DNA of 7,900 nt from UBA1424 sp041669225 (GCA_041669225.1 JBAYBO010000044.1:1-7900); one strand, 5' to 3'; shown: positions 1 through 6,386, counted from the first letter of the stretch. A program made the numbers and translations. Notes: generated by a model from the letters alone, not told the origin.

Positions 1-67
1 AGAACGCATCGTCGTAAGGTTCGGTGATTCTCCGTCAAATGTCAGACTTACAAGGAGGACCGCTAGT

Positions 68-76
68 TGATATAAT
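68..76 (+). promoter_or_regulatory. Candidate extended -10 promoter before the first terminator
   Basis: The sequence reads TG-A-TATAAT, a perfect -10 hexamer (71-76) with the extended TG dinucleotide at 68-69. A poor -35 match, TTACAA, lies at 48-53 with a 17-bp spacer. Transcription would start near 83 and meet the terminator at 127-157. The same nine bases recur at 185-193 in front of the esterase gene, which supports a promoter role. It could equally be chance in A/T-rich DNA, or lie inside a longer RNA that begins before the window. Confidence 0.35.
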
Positions 77-82
77 GGTGCT

Positions 83-157
83 GTTATTAAATAGTCGGTC
101 CAAAAAACCGGAACAACATCAGACGTAAAGATCCCATGATGTGGGGTCTTTTATTTT
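83..157 (+). ncRNA. Candidate short transcript between promoter-like -10 and terminator
   Basis: If the extended -10 at 68-76 is active, it would make an RNA of about 75 nt ending at the stem-loop at 127-157. The only in-frame peptide inside it would be about 17 codons from ATG 75-77 to TAA 126-128. That ATG overlaps the -10, so the peptide is unlikely. No known RNA family (SRP, tmRNA, RNase P, 6S, T-box or common riboswitches) was recognised in 1-126. GGACCG (57-62) and CGGTCC (96-101) can pair, so the RNA may instead be the 3' end of a longer structured transcript entering from the left. This is inference and weak. Confidence 0.2.
127..157 (+). terminator. Intrinsic terminator, plus strand
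   Basis: A 10-bp stem (127-136 with 142-151, one G-T pair) closes a 5-nt loop. It runs into TTTTATTTT at 149-157. The reverse strand has no T-run after the stem, so it works on the plus strand only. It ends whatever is transcribed across 1-126, either an upstream gene outside the window or the candidate short RNA. It insulates the esterase gene, which has its own promoter downstream. Confidence 0.8.
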
Positions 158-184
158 GCAAAATACCAACACGTGATATGACAG

Positions 185-193
185 TGATATAAT
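185..193 (+). promoter_or_regulatory. Extended -10 promoter of the esterase gene
   Basis: TG-A-TATAAT gives a consensus -10 at 188-193 with the extended TG at 185-186. No good -35 is present at 16-18 bp, which is common for extended -10 promoters. The expected start point is near 200, only about 7-8 nt before the ATG at 208. The mRNA would therefore be nearly leaderless, which agrees with the lack of a Shine-Dalgarno sequence. Confidence 0.55.
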
Positions 194-207
194 ACTTTCG
201 AAAACAT

Positions 208-1185
208 ATGAAAAACTTTCTCAATGCTGTTAGATGCAATAAACTTATGACGGCGTTGGCCGCCTTTCTTTTTATAGCCGTCATTTTAAGCGCTGCCGCC
301 AATATTTTCGTGGCAAATAACAAGATAACGGCAACTATTCAACATTTCCAGGCCATGGATTCTCTTCCTGATGGACAAGGTCAAAAAGTAAAAGTAATTT
401 TGTTAAATGGTCAATCCAATGCATCGGGTGTCGGAAGTGTCCAATATTTGCAGGAAAAATCAAGTAGCGAGGATTTCGCTAGATACGAAGCTGGATACGA
501 TAATATCTTAATTAATTTTTTCAGCGAAAATGGCAATTATTCTTCTAGTGGACATTTCGTAAAAGCAAAAGTCGGTCAAGGCTGTACTCCCGATTATATC
601 GGCCCCGAACTCGGTCTTGCCGATACGCTAAGTCAAACTTATAACGATGAACTTGTTTTTATTTTGAAATATACATGGGGCGGTTCAAACTTACACACGC
701 AGTGGCGTGCACCATCAATGACGGGTGCAACCGGCGAACTCTACATCGCATTTATTAATTTTACATCAACATGCATGGATTATCTTCGCTTAAAAAATTA
801 TGACGCTGAAATTAGCACCATGTGCTGGATGCAAGGCGAATCAGATGCTTATCTACCATACGCAAACGAATATGAAGAAGGTCTTAAAAATTTTCTTGAA
901 GATCTTCGCAGTGATTTAAATCAATACATCAGCGAAGACGGACTCCATTTTATCGACGCCGGCATTTATGACAGTCCTCTCGTTGACCAGTATCAATTAA
1001 TCAATAACGCGAAGCAAAACGTTACTGCTCTTTCGCCAAAAAATCACTATTTCGACACGATTGAAGAGGGACTAGAATACGACCAAGAACCACTCGGAAA
1101 TCCTGATCTCGCCCATTTCGATTCCATAAGCGCCCTTCGACTTGGTCATTTATTTGCGAATGTAATTGTGGATGTTCTTAGTTAA
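208..1185 (+). CDS. Membrane-anchored SGNH esterase, sialate O-acetylesterase-like
   Basis: A 325-residue protein with a basic N-terminus (K2, R9, K12) and one hydrophobic segment at about 15-35, so it is probably a signal anchor or uncleaved signal peptide placing the enzyme outside the membrane. The mature part carries SGNH/SASA landmarks: GQSNA at 68-72 with nucleophile Ser70, GPELG at 132-136, WMQGESDA at 207-214, and D300-x-x-H303 in DLAHFD near the C-terminus, the expected Asp/His of the catalytic triad. Family members remove O-acetyl groups from sialic acids or from xylan-type sugars; the substrate here cannot be read from sequence. The basic n-region favours the start at 208 over the in-frame ATG at 247, although neither has a ribosome binding site. 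No sugar-use genes lie beside it and no strong terminator follows it. A 7-bp A/T-rich hairpin at 1182-1198 overlaps the stop but lacks a T-run. Confidence 0.82.
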   Translation: MKNFLNAVRCNKLMTALAAFLFIAVILSAAANIFVANNKITATIQHFQAMDSLPDGQGQKVKVILLNGQSNASGVGSVQYLQEKSSSEDFARYEAGYDNILINFFSENGNYSSSGHFVKAKVGQGCTPDYIGPELGLADTLSQTYNDELVFILKYTWGGSNLHTQWRAPSMTGATGELYIAFINFTSTCMDYLRLKNYDAEISTMCWMQGESDAYLPYANEYEEGLKNFLEDLRSDLNQYISEDGLHFIDAGIYDSPLVDQYQLINNAKQNVTALSPKNHYFDTIEEGLEYDQEPLGNPDLAHFDSISALRLGHLFANVIVDVLS

Positions 1186-1221
1186 ATCTTTGATTTAAAT
1201 CGTAAATATTTGTCGTCCAAT

Positions 1222-1278
1222 ACAACTACTGGTTGAGTTCATATACAACCATCTTTCTAGTAAAACAACTATTGGTCG
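1222..1278 (+). repeat. Pair of 14-nt direct repeats upstream of the HTH gene
   Basis: ACAACTACTGGTTG at 1222-1235 recurs as ACAACTATTGGTCG at 1265-1278, matching at 12 of 14 bases. The copies start 43 bp apart, about four helical turns. The second sits just upstream of the weak promoter at 1303-1308. This placement suits operator or activator sites for the XRE-type regulator encoded next, but binding is inferred only. Confidence 0.35.
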
Positions 1279-1302
1279 CTGTTATTTTCGCTTTTTTCTA
1301 TC

Positions 1303-1308
1303 TACAAT
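1303..1308 (+). promoter_or_regulatory. Weak -10 of the HTH cassette
   Basis: TACAAT matches the -10 consensus at 5 of 6 bases and would start transcription near 1315, leaving a leader of about 20 nt with the ribosome binding site. No good -35 is found at 16-18 bp (TGTTAT at 1280-1285 is poor), which suggests either low activity or the need for an activator. Confidence 0.35.
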
Positions 1309-1335
1309 GAGGGTACTAAACAAGGAGGGCAAACC

Positions 1336-1833
1336 ATGGAAGAAAGTTTAGGACAAAGAATCGCGAGATTAAGAAGGAACAAAGGACTCACACAGGAAGA
1401 TTTAGGGGATAAGGTAGGAGTATCTTCGCAAGCCGTTTCAAAATGGGAAACCGACTCATCAGTTCCTGATGTTACATTATTGGTAAAAATCGCCAATATA
1501 TTTGATATCAGCGTTGACGAGCTACTCGGAAATGATCGCGTTAAGGAAACTCCACAAATCGTTCCAGTCGAAGAAAGAAGACCAATTGATAAGATGATTC
1601 TTAAAATTATCATCGATTCTGATGAAGGTGATAAAGTTCGTGTTAATCTACCAATCAGCTTGATTAAAATCATGATTGAAGGTGACGCCAAAATGCCAGA
1701 AGTAAATGGCAAAGACGTTTTAAAAAACGTTAACTGGGATAATATCTTTACCTTAATCGAACAAGGGGCAATCGGAAAACTCGTCGAAATCGAAGGTAGC
1801 GATGGAGTTCGTGTCGACATCATCGTTGAATAA
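1336..1833 (+). CDS. XRE-family transcriptional regulator with C-terminal SHOCT/YvlB-like domain
   Basis: A 165-residue DNA-binding protein. Residues 6-64 form a Cro/C1-type helix-turn-helix: GQRIARLRRNKGLTQEDL, then the recognition helix SSQAVSKWE at 30-38, then the usual VPDVTLLVKIA and SVDELL stretches. A linker (65-87) leads to a C-terminal domain at about 88-165: a VRVNLPISLIKIMI strand-helix, a helix with WDNIFTLIEQGAIGK, and a final LVEIEG-DGVRVDIIVE hairpin. From memory this layout resembles the small domain at the N-terminus of YvlB/LiaX envelope-stress proteins and the C-terminus of DUF2089 proteins. An AAGGAGG site at 1322-1328, 7 nt before the ATG, fixes the start. The stop overlaps the next start by one base (TAATG), so the two products are probably made together. 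The regulated genes are unknown; autoregulation through the upstream repeats is possible. Confidence 0.85.
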   Translation: MEESLGQRIARLRRNKGLTQEDLGDKVGVSSQAVSKWETDSSVPDVTLLVKIANIFDISVDELLGNDRVKETPQIVPVEERRPIDKMILKIIIDSDEGDKVRVNLPISLIKIMIEGDAKMPEVNGKDVLKNVNWDNIFTLIEQGAIGKLVEIEGSDGVRVDIIVE

Positions 1834-2072
1834 TGAAAGTAATTGTTAGAAGTGCGGAAGACAATCGCCGAATTTGGATACCAAATCTTCTTATAAATGC
1901 AAAAATCCTGCGTTTCATCTTAAGAGAAGCAAAAGTGAATATTGACGAGAAGCTATATCAAGTTTTACCAAAATTATGCAATGAAATAAAACGCTTCCGC
2001 CGACATCATAAACGCTTCGTTCTCGTCGATGTTATCACTAGCGAAAAAGAACATATAAAAATCATTCTTTAG
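1833..2072 (+). CDS. Small partner protein of the HTH regulator, unknown function
   Basis: A 79-residue soluble protein with no signal or membrane segment. It starts inside the stop codon of the HTH gene (TAATG) and has no clear Shine-Dalgarno sequence, so translation probably depends on coupling. The order of elements is a strand (MKVIVRS), a strand with RRIWIPNLLI, a helix at about 24-33, a basic helix ending RFRRHHKR (54-61), and a closing hairpin VLVDVITS-EKEHIKIIL. The same order of a strand with N-L-P or I-P, helices, a V-L-V strand and a final V/I-K-I strand occurs in the C-terminal domain of the preceding regulator, at nearly the same length (about 66-68 residues). I infer a stand-alone version of that domain, possibly a dimer partner or modulator. 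From memory, short proteins of this type are widespread in Bacillota beside similar regulators. The basic helix could touch nucleic acid or membrane lipid. Confidence 0.75.
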   Translation: MKVIVRSAEDNRRIWIPNLLINAKILRFILREAKVNIDEKLYQVLPKLCNEIKRFRRHHKRFVLVDVITSEKEHIKIIL

Positions 2073-2099
2073 GAAAAGTCATTTAGTTCAATGTGATAA

Positions 2100-2130
2100 C
2101 AAAAAAGCACGATTATGTCGTGCTTTTCCT
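2100..2130. terminator. Bidirectional intrinsic terminator between convergent genes
   Basis: A perfect 10-bp stem AAAAGCACGA/TCGTGCTTTT (2103-2112 with 2118-2127) closes a 5-nt loop. The A-run before it and the T-rich stretch after it let it stop transcription from both sides. It lies between the small HTH partner gene (ends 2072) and gpmI (ends 2142 on the minus strand) and serves both. Confidence 0.9.
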
Positions 2131-2141
2131 TATTTTATGTT

Positions 2142-3740
2142 CTAATCAATAATTAGTGATTCTTCATTCATTTCTTCGGGTTTTGCAACTCCGAGAAGAG
2201 CAAGAATTGTTGGGGCGATATTCGCTAATTTGCCACCTTTTGGCATCAATTTAATGCCCGGCTTAGTGACGCAGAAAGGAACGTTGTTCTTTGTATGAGC
2301 GGTCATTGGTTTTCCTAAATTATCAACCACTTCTTCGGCGTTTCCATGATCGGCCGTAATCAGCATTACACCACCATTTTCTTTGGTCCAATTATAAATT
2401 TCTCCGACACAGGCATCGACAGTTTCGACGGCTTTAACGACGGCCGGGAAAATAGCGGTATGACCAACCATATCACAATTTGCAAAGTTCAAAATAACAA
2501 CATCTAAATCACCTTTATTTAGTTCTTTTAGTAAAGCATCTTTAACTTGGAAAGCAGACATTTCGGGCTGCATATCATAAGTTGCTACTTTTGGCGAATT
2601 AATCAGAACGCGCCGCGAATTTTTTAAAGCTGGTTTCTCTACGCCGTCATAACTGACGGTACCATCAAAGAAGAAAGTGACATGGGCATACTTCTCGGTT
2701 TCAGCAATTCGCAGTTGCGAATAGCCTTTTTCAGCCAAATAACTTCCCAAAACATTATCGAGAGTCGGTAAGTGAAAAGCGATTTCACCTTTCACGGACT
2801 CAGCGTATTTCATCGTGCAAACATAAAACAAGTTTTTAAGAACGTGTTTTGGCATATAAGACTTATACGCTAATGTTCCATCACTTTTAACCGGTGGGTT
2901 TGCATAAAAATCGGGATTTGTGAAAATGGTTGAAATCTCAATCGCCCGATCAGGACGAAAATTCATAAATATAATGGCATCGTCATCTTTGATGCGACCA
3001 TCGACGTTGCGATTATAATGAGGCATGACAAATTCATCGCTCGCGTCCATTCCCTTTATGGGAAGATAGGCATATTGTTCTTTAAAATACTGCTTGTAAT
3101 CGCCAAAAGAAGGTCCCTCATGATCAACGATAACGCGGTAGCTGGCATCAACGCGATCGAGATTTTTATCGCGATCCATCGCCCAGTAACGACCTGAGAT
3201 ATCGGCAATTGCTCCAAGACGTAAACGATCCATCTCGTCTTGGATTATTTCTATATAACTCGCTCCGACTTGCGGATCGACATCACGCCCATCCATAAAA
3301 GCGTGGACATATACTTTAGTAAGACCATTTCTCTTAGCCATTTGCAGCATTGCCAAAAAATGTTCGACGTGAGAGTGAACACCGCCATCGCTGACAAGCC
3401 CTAAAATGTGAAGGGAAGAACGATGCTTTTTAACGTGTTCCATCGCTTTAAGATATTTCTCGTTTTGAAAGAATGTTCCGTCGCGAACTGCTTTATTAAT
3501 TAAAGTAAGAGATTGATAAACGATGCGGCCAGCACCGATATTTAGATGTCCAACCTCCGAATTACCCATTTGGCCTTCCGGAAGACCGACGGATTCACCC
3601 GAGGTTTCAATTTCGGTATAGGGATAGGTCGAAAAAATCCTGTCGAGATTTGGCTTTCTAGCGGCTAAGATAGCGTTTCCGACCTCCGCATGGCGAACGC
3701 CATATCCATCCATAATACAGAGAATAACTGGTTTTTTCAT
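2142..3740 (-). CDS. gpmI: 2,3-bisphosphoglycerate-independent phosphoglycerate mutase
   Basis: A 532-residue cytosolic glycolytic enzyme that interconverts 3- and 2-phosphoglycerate using two metal ions, usually Mn. Visible features are the metal-binding start ILCIMDGYG (D11), the phosphoserine loop MGNSEVGHLNIGAGR with catalytic Ser61, the HAFMDGRDVDP motif of the transferase domain, NFANCDMVGHT, and ITADHGNAEEV near the C-terminus, which supplies metal ligands. These are hallmarks of the alkaline-phosphatase-superfamily GpmI. The length is a little above the usual 505-515. The start at 3740 begins with MKKPVILCIMDGYG and has GAAAGG at plus positions 3749-3754, 8 nt upstream. A longer in-frame start at 3785 would overlap the LemA-like gene and add 15 non-conserved residues, so it is rejected. 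The gene follows the LemA-like gene by 13 nt and is probably co-transcribed from its promoter, ending at the shared terminator. Confidence 0.96.
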   Translation of the reverse strand: MKKPVILCIMDGYGVRHAEVGNAILAARKPNLDRIFSTYPYTEIETSGESVGLPEGQMGNSEVGHLNIGAGRIVYQSLTLINKAVRDGTFFQNEKYLKAMEHVKKHRSSLHILGLVSDGGVHSHVEHFLAMLQMAKRNGLTKVYVHAFMDGRDVDPQVGASYIEIIQDEMDRLRLGAIADISGRYWAMDRDKNLDRVDASYRVIVDHEGPSFGDYKQYFKEQYAYLPIKGMDASDEFVMPHYNRNVDGRIKDDDAIIFMNFRPDRAIEISTIFTNPDFYANPPVKSDGTLAYKSYMPKHVLKNLFYVCTMKYAESVKGEIAFHLPTLDNVLGSYLAEKGYSQLRIAETEKYAHVTFFFDGTVSYDGVEKPALKNSRRVLINSPKVATYDMQPEMSAFQVKDALLKELNKGDLDVVILNFANCDMVGHTAIFPAVVKAVETVDACVGEIYNWTKENGGVMLITADHGNAEEVVDNLGKPMTAHTKNNVPFCVTKPGIKLMPKGGKLANIAPTILALLGVAKPEEMNEESLIID

Positions 3741-3753
3741 ATAATGAACCTTT

Positions 3754-4284
3754 CTATTCAAGGCGCTTTTTTTCGTGAAAGCCAAGCCTTTTTAATATGT
3801 GACGATAAGACATGAGTTTTATCCAATAATTATAGCCGTTAATATCAGCATTATAGATAGCAATATGCTGTCTTTTCATTTCGTCTAGTTCTGCTAATTC
3901 TTTGACAAACTGAATATATTCATCGCTTTTTTTAAGCGTTTTATTTGCCTCCGCTAATTCAAAAACAATTTTGGATACTTTTTCGAGTTCGGGAGCATAT
4001 CCAAATATTTCGTAATGATTAAAGAGACCGATTTCTTTATTCGACAATTCATTGATTTTATTTTGAATAGCAATTGTCACTTGAATTTTTGCTTCAACAA
4101 CCTTTTGAAATAAAGCAAGCGTGATGTCTTTTCTTTGGGCGAGTAAAAGTCGCAGGGCTTCTCTTCTTTTTTTCAGGCGTTTATTAAAGTTTGATATAAA
4201 CAGTAAAACGATGAAGAAAAAGAGCAAATAGAGCATTGCTACTCCTGCGATTCCTCCTAAAGTCCACTGTAACCATTCTGGCAT
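3754..4284 (-). CDS. LemA-like membrane protein
   Basis: A 176-residue protein with a short N-terminal tail, one strong transmembrane helix at about 9-31, then a basic stretch (NKRLKKRRE) and a long helical soluble domain. The second half, FELAEANKTLKKSDEYIQF followed by ELDEMKRQHIAIYNADINGYN, follows the LemA pattern of paired helices ending in a YN-x-x-x-x-x-YN motif, though more divergent than typical LemA (for example, the usual VEAYP segment is altered). LemA proteins are widespread and poorly understood; some affect envelope stress or associate with membrane proteases. The start is supported by GGAGAA (plus 4291-4296), 6 nt before the ATG. It leads the two-gene unit with gpmI, an unusual pairing with no obvious functional link. 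A remote coiled-coil protein of another family cannot be excluded. Confidence 0.65.
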   Translation of the reverse strand: MPEWLQWTLGGIAGVAMLYLLFFFIVLLFISNFNKRLKKRREALRLLLAQRKDITLALFQKVVEAKIQVTIAIQNKINELSNKEIGLFNHYEIFGYAPELEKVSKIVFELAEANKTLKKSDEYIQFVKELAELDEMKRQHIAIYNADINGYNYWIKLMSYRHILKRLGFHEKKRLE

Positions 4285-4322
4285 TTATTCTTCTCCAAAC
4301 AAATCTTATTTGTTGCTAAACT

Positions 4323-4351
4323 ATTCTATCTTACTACTTTGTAGGTTGCAA
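4323..4351 (-). promoter_or_regulatory. Promoter of the LemA-like/gpmI unit
   Basis: On the minus strand, TTGCAA (plus 4346-4351) is followed by a 17-bp spacer and TAGAAT (plus 4323-4328), matching the -35 at 4 of 6 and the -10 at 5 of 6. Transcription would begin near 4316, giving a leader of about 32 nt. That leader holds a 7-bp inverted repeat AACAAAT/ATTTGTT (4298-4304 with 4308-4314) right before the ribosome binding site, either a weak hairpin or a protein site. Confidence 0.6.
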
Positions 4352-4407
4352 GGTTAACAAGCTTAAAAAACTGTCGATAGCGACGCGGTTTTGTCTTGTC
4401 CGCAACA

Positions 4408-4436
4408 TTGACATTTATATTATCCAATGATAATAT
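4408..4436 (+). promoter_or_regulatory. Promoter of the HAD-ispD-S1-pgi operon
   Basis: A consensus -35 TTGACA (4408-4413) sits 17 bp before TAATAT (4431-4436), a 4 of 6 match helped by the extended TG at 4428-4429. Transcription should start near 4443, leaving about 11 nt before the ATG at 4454. No other clear promoter is seen before pgi, so this probably drives all four genes. It is divergent from the LemA-like promoter; the two -35 elements are about 57 bp apart. Confidence 0.72.
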
Positions 4437-4453
4437 TTTGCCGAGGTGTAATT

Positions 4454-5296
4454 ATGACCGGAAAACCTATCATGGCGATTATCTATGACTTTGATAAAAC
4501 GCTGACTCCCGAAGATATGCAAAACTATAGTTTTATTCCTGCTTTGAATATGACCCCGAAAGAGTTTTGGGGTAAGACTGGAGAATTCTCCGCCAAAACC
4601 GGAGTCGAACGCATTTTATCATACATGTATATGATGATTTGCATGGCAAAAGAAAAAGGTGTCAAGATGACTCGCGAGTGGCTTCAATCTCTCGGCAAGG
4701 ACATTAAATATTTCGAGGGTGTGACAACTTGGTTTACTCGCATTAATAATTACGGCGCAGAAAACGGCGTAAGGGTTGAACATTATTTGACTTCCTCAGG
4801 CACCAAAGAAATTATTGACGGCTGCAGTATCGCCAAAGAATTTAAGATGATTTATGGCTGTGAATTCTTATTTGATGATGAGACCGGCGAACCGATTTGG
4901 CCGAAGTTTGCTGTTAACTATACGCAAAAAACCCAACACTTGTTCCGCATTTCTAAGGGTGTAATCGAGGCCACTGATGACGATCGTTTGAATGAAAAGA
5001 CGGCAATCCGCCGCATTCCATATCGCAATATCGTTTACTTGGGTGACGGAATGACCGATATCCCGATGATGATTCTCGTCAAGCAAAACGGAGGGCGCTC
5101 AATCGCTGTTTATCCTCGAGGAAGAAAAGAAAAGGTTTCCAGTCTCTACGAGGATGGTCGCGTTAACTATATTTGTGTTGCTGACTATACTTCTAATAGT
5201 GAACTTGAAAAAGTAATGAAACTAATCGTTGATTCAATCGCGGTTGCGTCAATGCTTGAAAAAAAAGAATTATCAATTAGCGCGAAAAAGGAGTAA
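4454..5296 (+). CDS. HAD-superfamily phosphatase
   Basis: A 280-residue cytosolic hydrolase of the haloacid dehalogenase superfamily. Motif I is YDFDKTLT, with nucleophile D12 and acid/base D14. Motif II is the hydroxyl in YLTSSG (S114 or T113). A lysine for motif III lies in the TQKTQHLFRISKG stretch (159-169). Motif IV is YLGDGMTD, with metal ligands D198 and D202. The insert between motifs I and II is helical, as in phosphoserine-phosphatase-like members, but the substrate is unknown. The start is set by GAGGTG at 4443-4448. An upstream in-frame ATG at 4427 lies inside the -10 element and cannot be used by the predicted transcript, so it was rejected. It is first in an operon; its stop overlaps the ispD ribosome binding site. 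A role in metabolite clean-up or in sugar or nucleotide phosphate turnover is possible but not shown. Confidence 0.85.
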   Translation: MTGKPIMAIIYDFDKTLTPEDMQNYSFIPALNMTPKEFWGKTGEFSAKTGVERILSYMYMMICMAKEKGVKMTREWLQSLGKDIKYFEGVTTWFTRINNYGAENGVRVEHYLTSSGTKEIIDGCSIAKEFKMIYGCEFLFDDETGEPIWPKFAVNYTQKTQHLFRISKGVIEATDDDRLNEKTAIRRIPYRNIVYLGDGMTDIPMMILVKQNGGRSIAVYPRGRKEKVSSLYEDGRVNYICVADYTSNSELEKVMKLIVDSIAVASMLEKKELSISAKKE

Positions 5297-5298
5297 TT

Positions 5299-5991
5299 AT
5301 GAATATCGCTATCATTCTAGCTGCCGGTTCGTCGCATCGTTTCAATGCTGATATGCCTAAGCAATTTTATGAGATTGATGGTCATCCTTTAATTTGGTAT
5401 GCAATCAATAGTTTTCATCAGGTTGAGGTGATTGATTCAATTATTATCGTATCGCAACAAAATCATATTGATTATCTATCAAAATTAATCCAAGATAATA
5501 ATTTTACTAAAGTAAAACATATAATCCTCGGTGGAAATACTCGCCAGGAATCGAGTTTTAACGGCGTGAAATTCGTCAAAACAATATTCAAAGATGACGA
5601 TATTGTTTTAATTCATGATGCCGCTCGTCCGTTAATTAGCGAGCGAATTATTAATGAATGTATTAAAGGCGCCAAAAAGTATAACGCTGTCACAACCGCT
5701 CTTCCAAGCGATGACACAACCGTTATTTCTTCTGATGGTGAACAAATTGGTTTTATGCCCGAACGAAAAAGTGTCTACCGCATTCAAACCCCACAAGCTT
5801 TTAAAGTTGGGATGATATATTTGGCTCATCATCTTTTAAAAAATGAACATGACAGCACGGATGATGCTGGACTTATTTTTCGTACATTCATGCCCGTCCA
5901 CCTCGTTATGGGCGATAAAAAGGCGATGAAAGTCACATCTCTTGAAGACGTATATTATATCAAAGCACTAATTCATGGAGAAAAGAACTAA
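5299..5991 (+). CDS. ispD: 2-C-methyl-D-erythritol 4-phosphate cytidylyltransferase
   Basis: A 230-residue enzyme that joins CTP and 2-C-methyl-D-erythritol 4-phosphate, the third step of the MEP (non-mevalonate) isoprenoid pathway. The CTP-binding loop ILAAGSSHRF (R14) and PKQF (K21) open the protein. IHDAARPLI (105-113), PSDDTT (136-141), RIQTPQAF (161-168) and the K211-x-T213-x-x-x-D217 tail complete the family pattern, and the length is standard. The close relative TarI (ribitol phosphate cytidylyltransferase) usually reads AGG rather than AAG in the first loop, and no teichoic acid genes lie nearby, so IspD is preferred. AAGGAG at 5288-5293 overlaps the stop of the HAD gene, so the two are translationally coupled. 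No other MEP gene is present here. Confidence 0.88.
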   Translation: MNIAIILAAGSSHRFNADMPKQFYEIDGHPLIWYAINSFHQVEVIDSIIIVSQQNHIDYLSKLIQDNNFTKVKHIILGGNTRQESSFNGVKFVKTIFKDDDIVLIHDAARPLISERIINECIKGAKKYNAVTTALPSDDTTVISSDGEQIGFMPERKSVYRIQTPQAFKVGMIYLAHHLLKNEHDSTDDAGLIFRTFMPVHLVMGDKKAMKVTSLEDVYYIKALIHGEKN

Positions 5992-6386
5992 TGGTCGTAA
6001 CCTATAAAGTCGGCGATATTATCGAAGGCACAATTACCGAACTAAGAAAATTCGGTGCTCTAATGATATTTGAACATGACGCGACCGGTTTACTGCACAT
6101 CTCAGAAATTAGCGATCGGTTTGTTTTTGATATTGCTCGCTATGTGCAAGTGGGTCGCAATTTTAATGTCAAAATTGTTGAAATTGACCCAAACAACGGA
6201 TTTATGAAGGTATCACTTCGAAAAGTGACGATTGAAGACCGAATCGATTTCAAAAATTCAAATAAGAAGCGCTCCATAGTCGATGAAAATGAAATTGATT
6301 TTTCGCCACTTCAGGAACAACTTGAAACATGGACCGAAAAGCAATTAGAAGAAACACCCAAGGAGGAACCCGATGTTAAGAGTTGA
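5991..6386 (+). CDS. S1-domain RNA-binding protein (YugI/CvfD-like)
   Basis: A 131-residue protein with one S1 domain at about 5-79: VGDIIEGTITELRKFGALMIF, then TGLLHISEIS, VQVGRNFNVKIVEIDP and the closing MKVSLRKV. A charged, probably disordered tail (80-131) follows, rich in Glu and Lys. The size and layout match the YugI/CvfD (general stress protein 13) group of Bacillota, which binds RNA or ribosomes and affects expression after transcription. The start overlaps the ispD stop by one base (TAATG) and is preceded by GGAG at 5978-5981. The 3' end overlaps pgi by 14 nt. From memory, yugI also lies near pgi in Bacillus subtilis, which supports the assignment. The exact RNA target is unknown. 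Confidence 0.85.
   Translation: MVVTYKVGDIIEGTITELRKFGALMIFEHDATGLLHISEISDRFVFDIARYVQVGRNFNVKIVEIDPNNGFMKVSLRKVTIEDRIDFKNSNKKRSIVDENEIDFSPLQEQLETWTEKQLEETPKEEPDVKS

Noticed and set aside
2..70. Open plus-strand frame ending in TGA at 68-70, possible C-terminus of an upstream protein
   Set aside because: Only 22 codons are visible, with no recognisable motif; the other two plus frames close early. It could be real but cannot be supported from this window.
1..150. Open minus-strand frame of 50 codons running off the left edge
   Set aside because: It has no start codon with a ribosome binding site until an ATG 9 nt from the edge, and it spans a plus-strand terminator.
87..323. Minus-strand frame of 78 codons at the esterase start
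   Set aside because: It crosses the plus-strand terminator, a promoter and the esterase signal sequence, and has no family features.
1182..1198. Hairpin TTAAATC/GATTTAA after the esterase as a terminator
   Set aside because: The stem is almost entirely A/T and no T-run follows, so it is unlikely to terminate transcription.
1302..1823. Long minus-strand frame opposite the HTH gene
   Set aside because: Low-complexity Ser/Leu/Thr-rich shadow of a well-supported gene on the plus strand, with no ribosome binding site.
3741..3785. Longer N-terminus for gpmI
   Set aside because: It would overlap the LemA-like gene, and the conserved protein begins at MKKPVILCIMDGYG with its own ribosome binding site.
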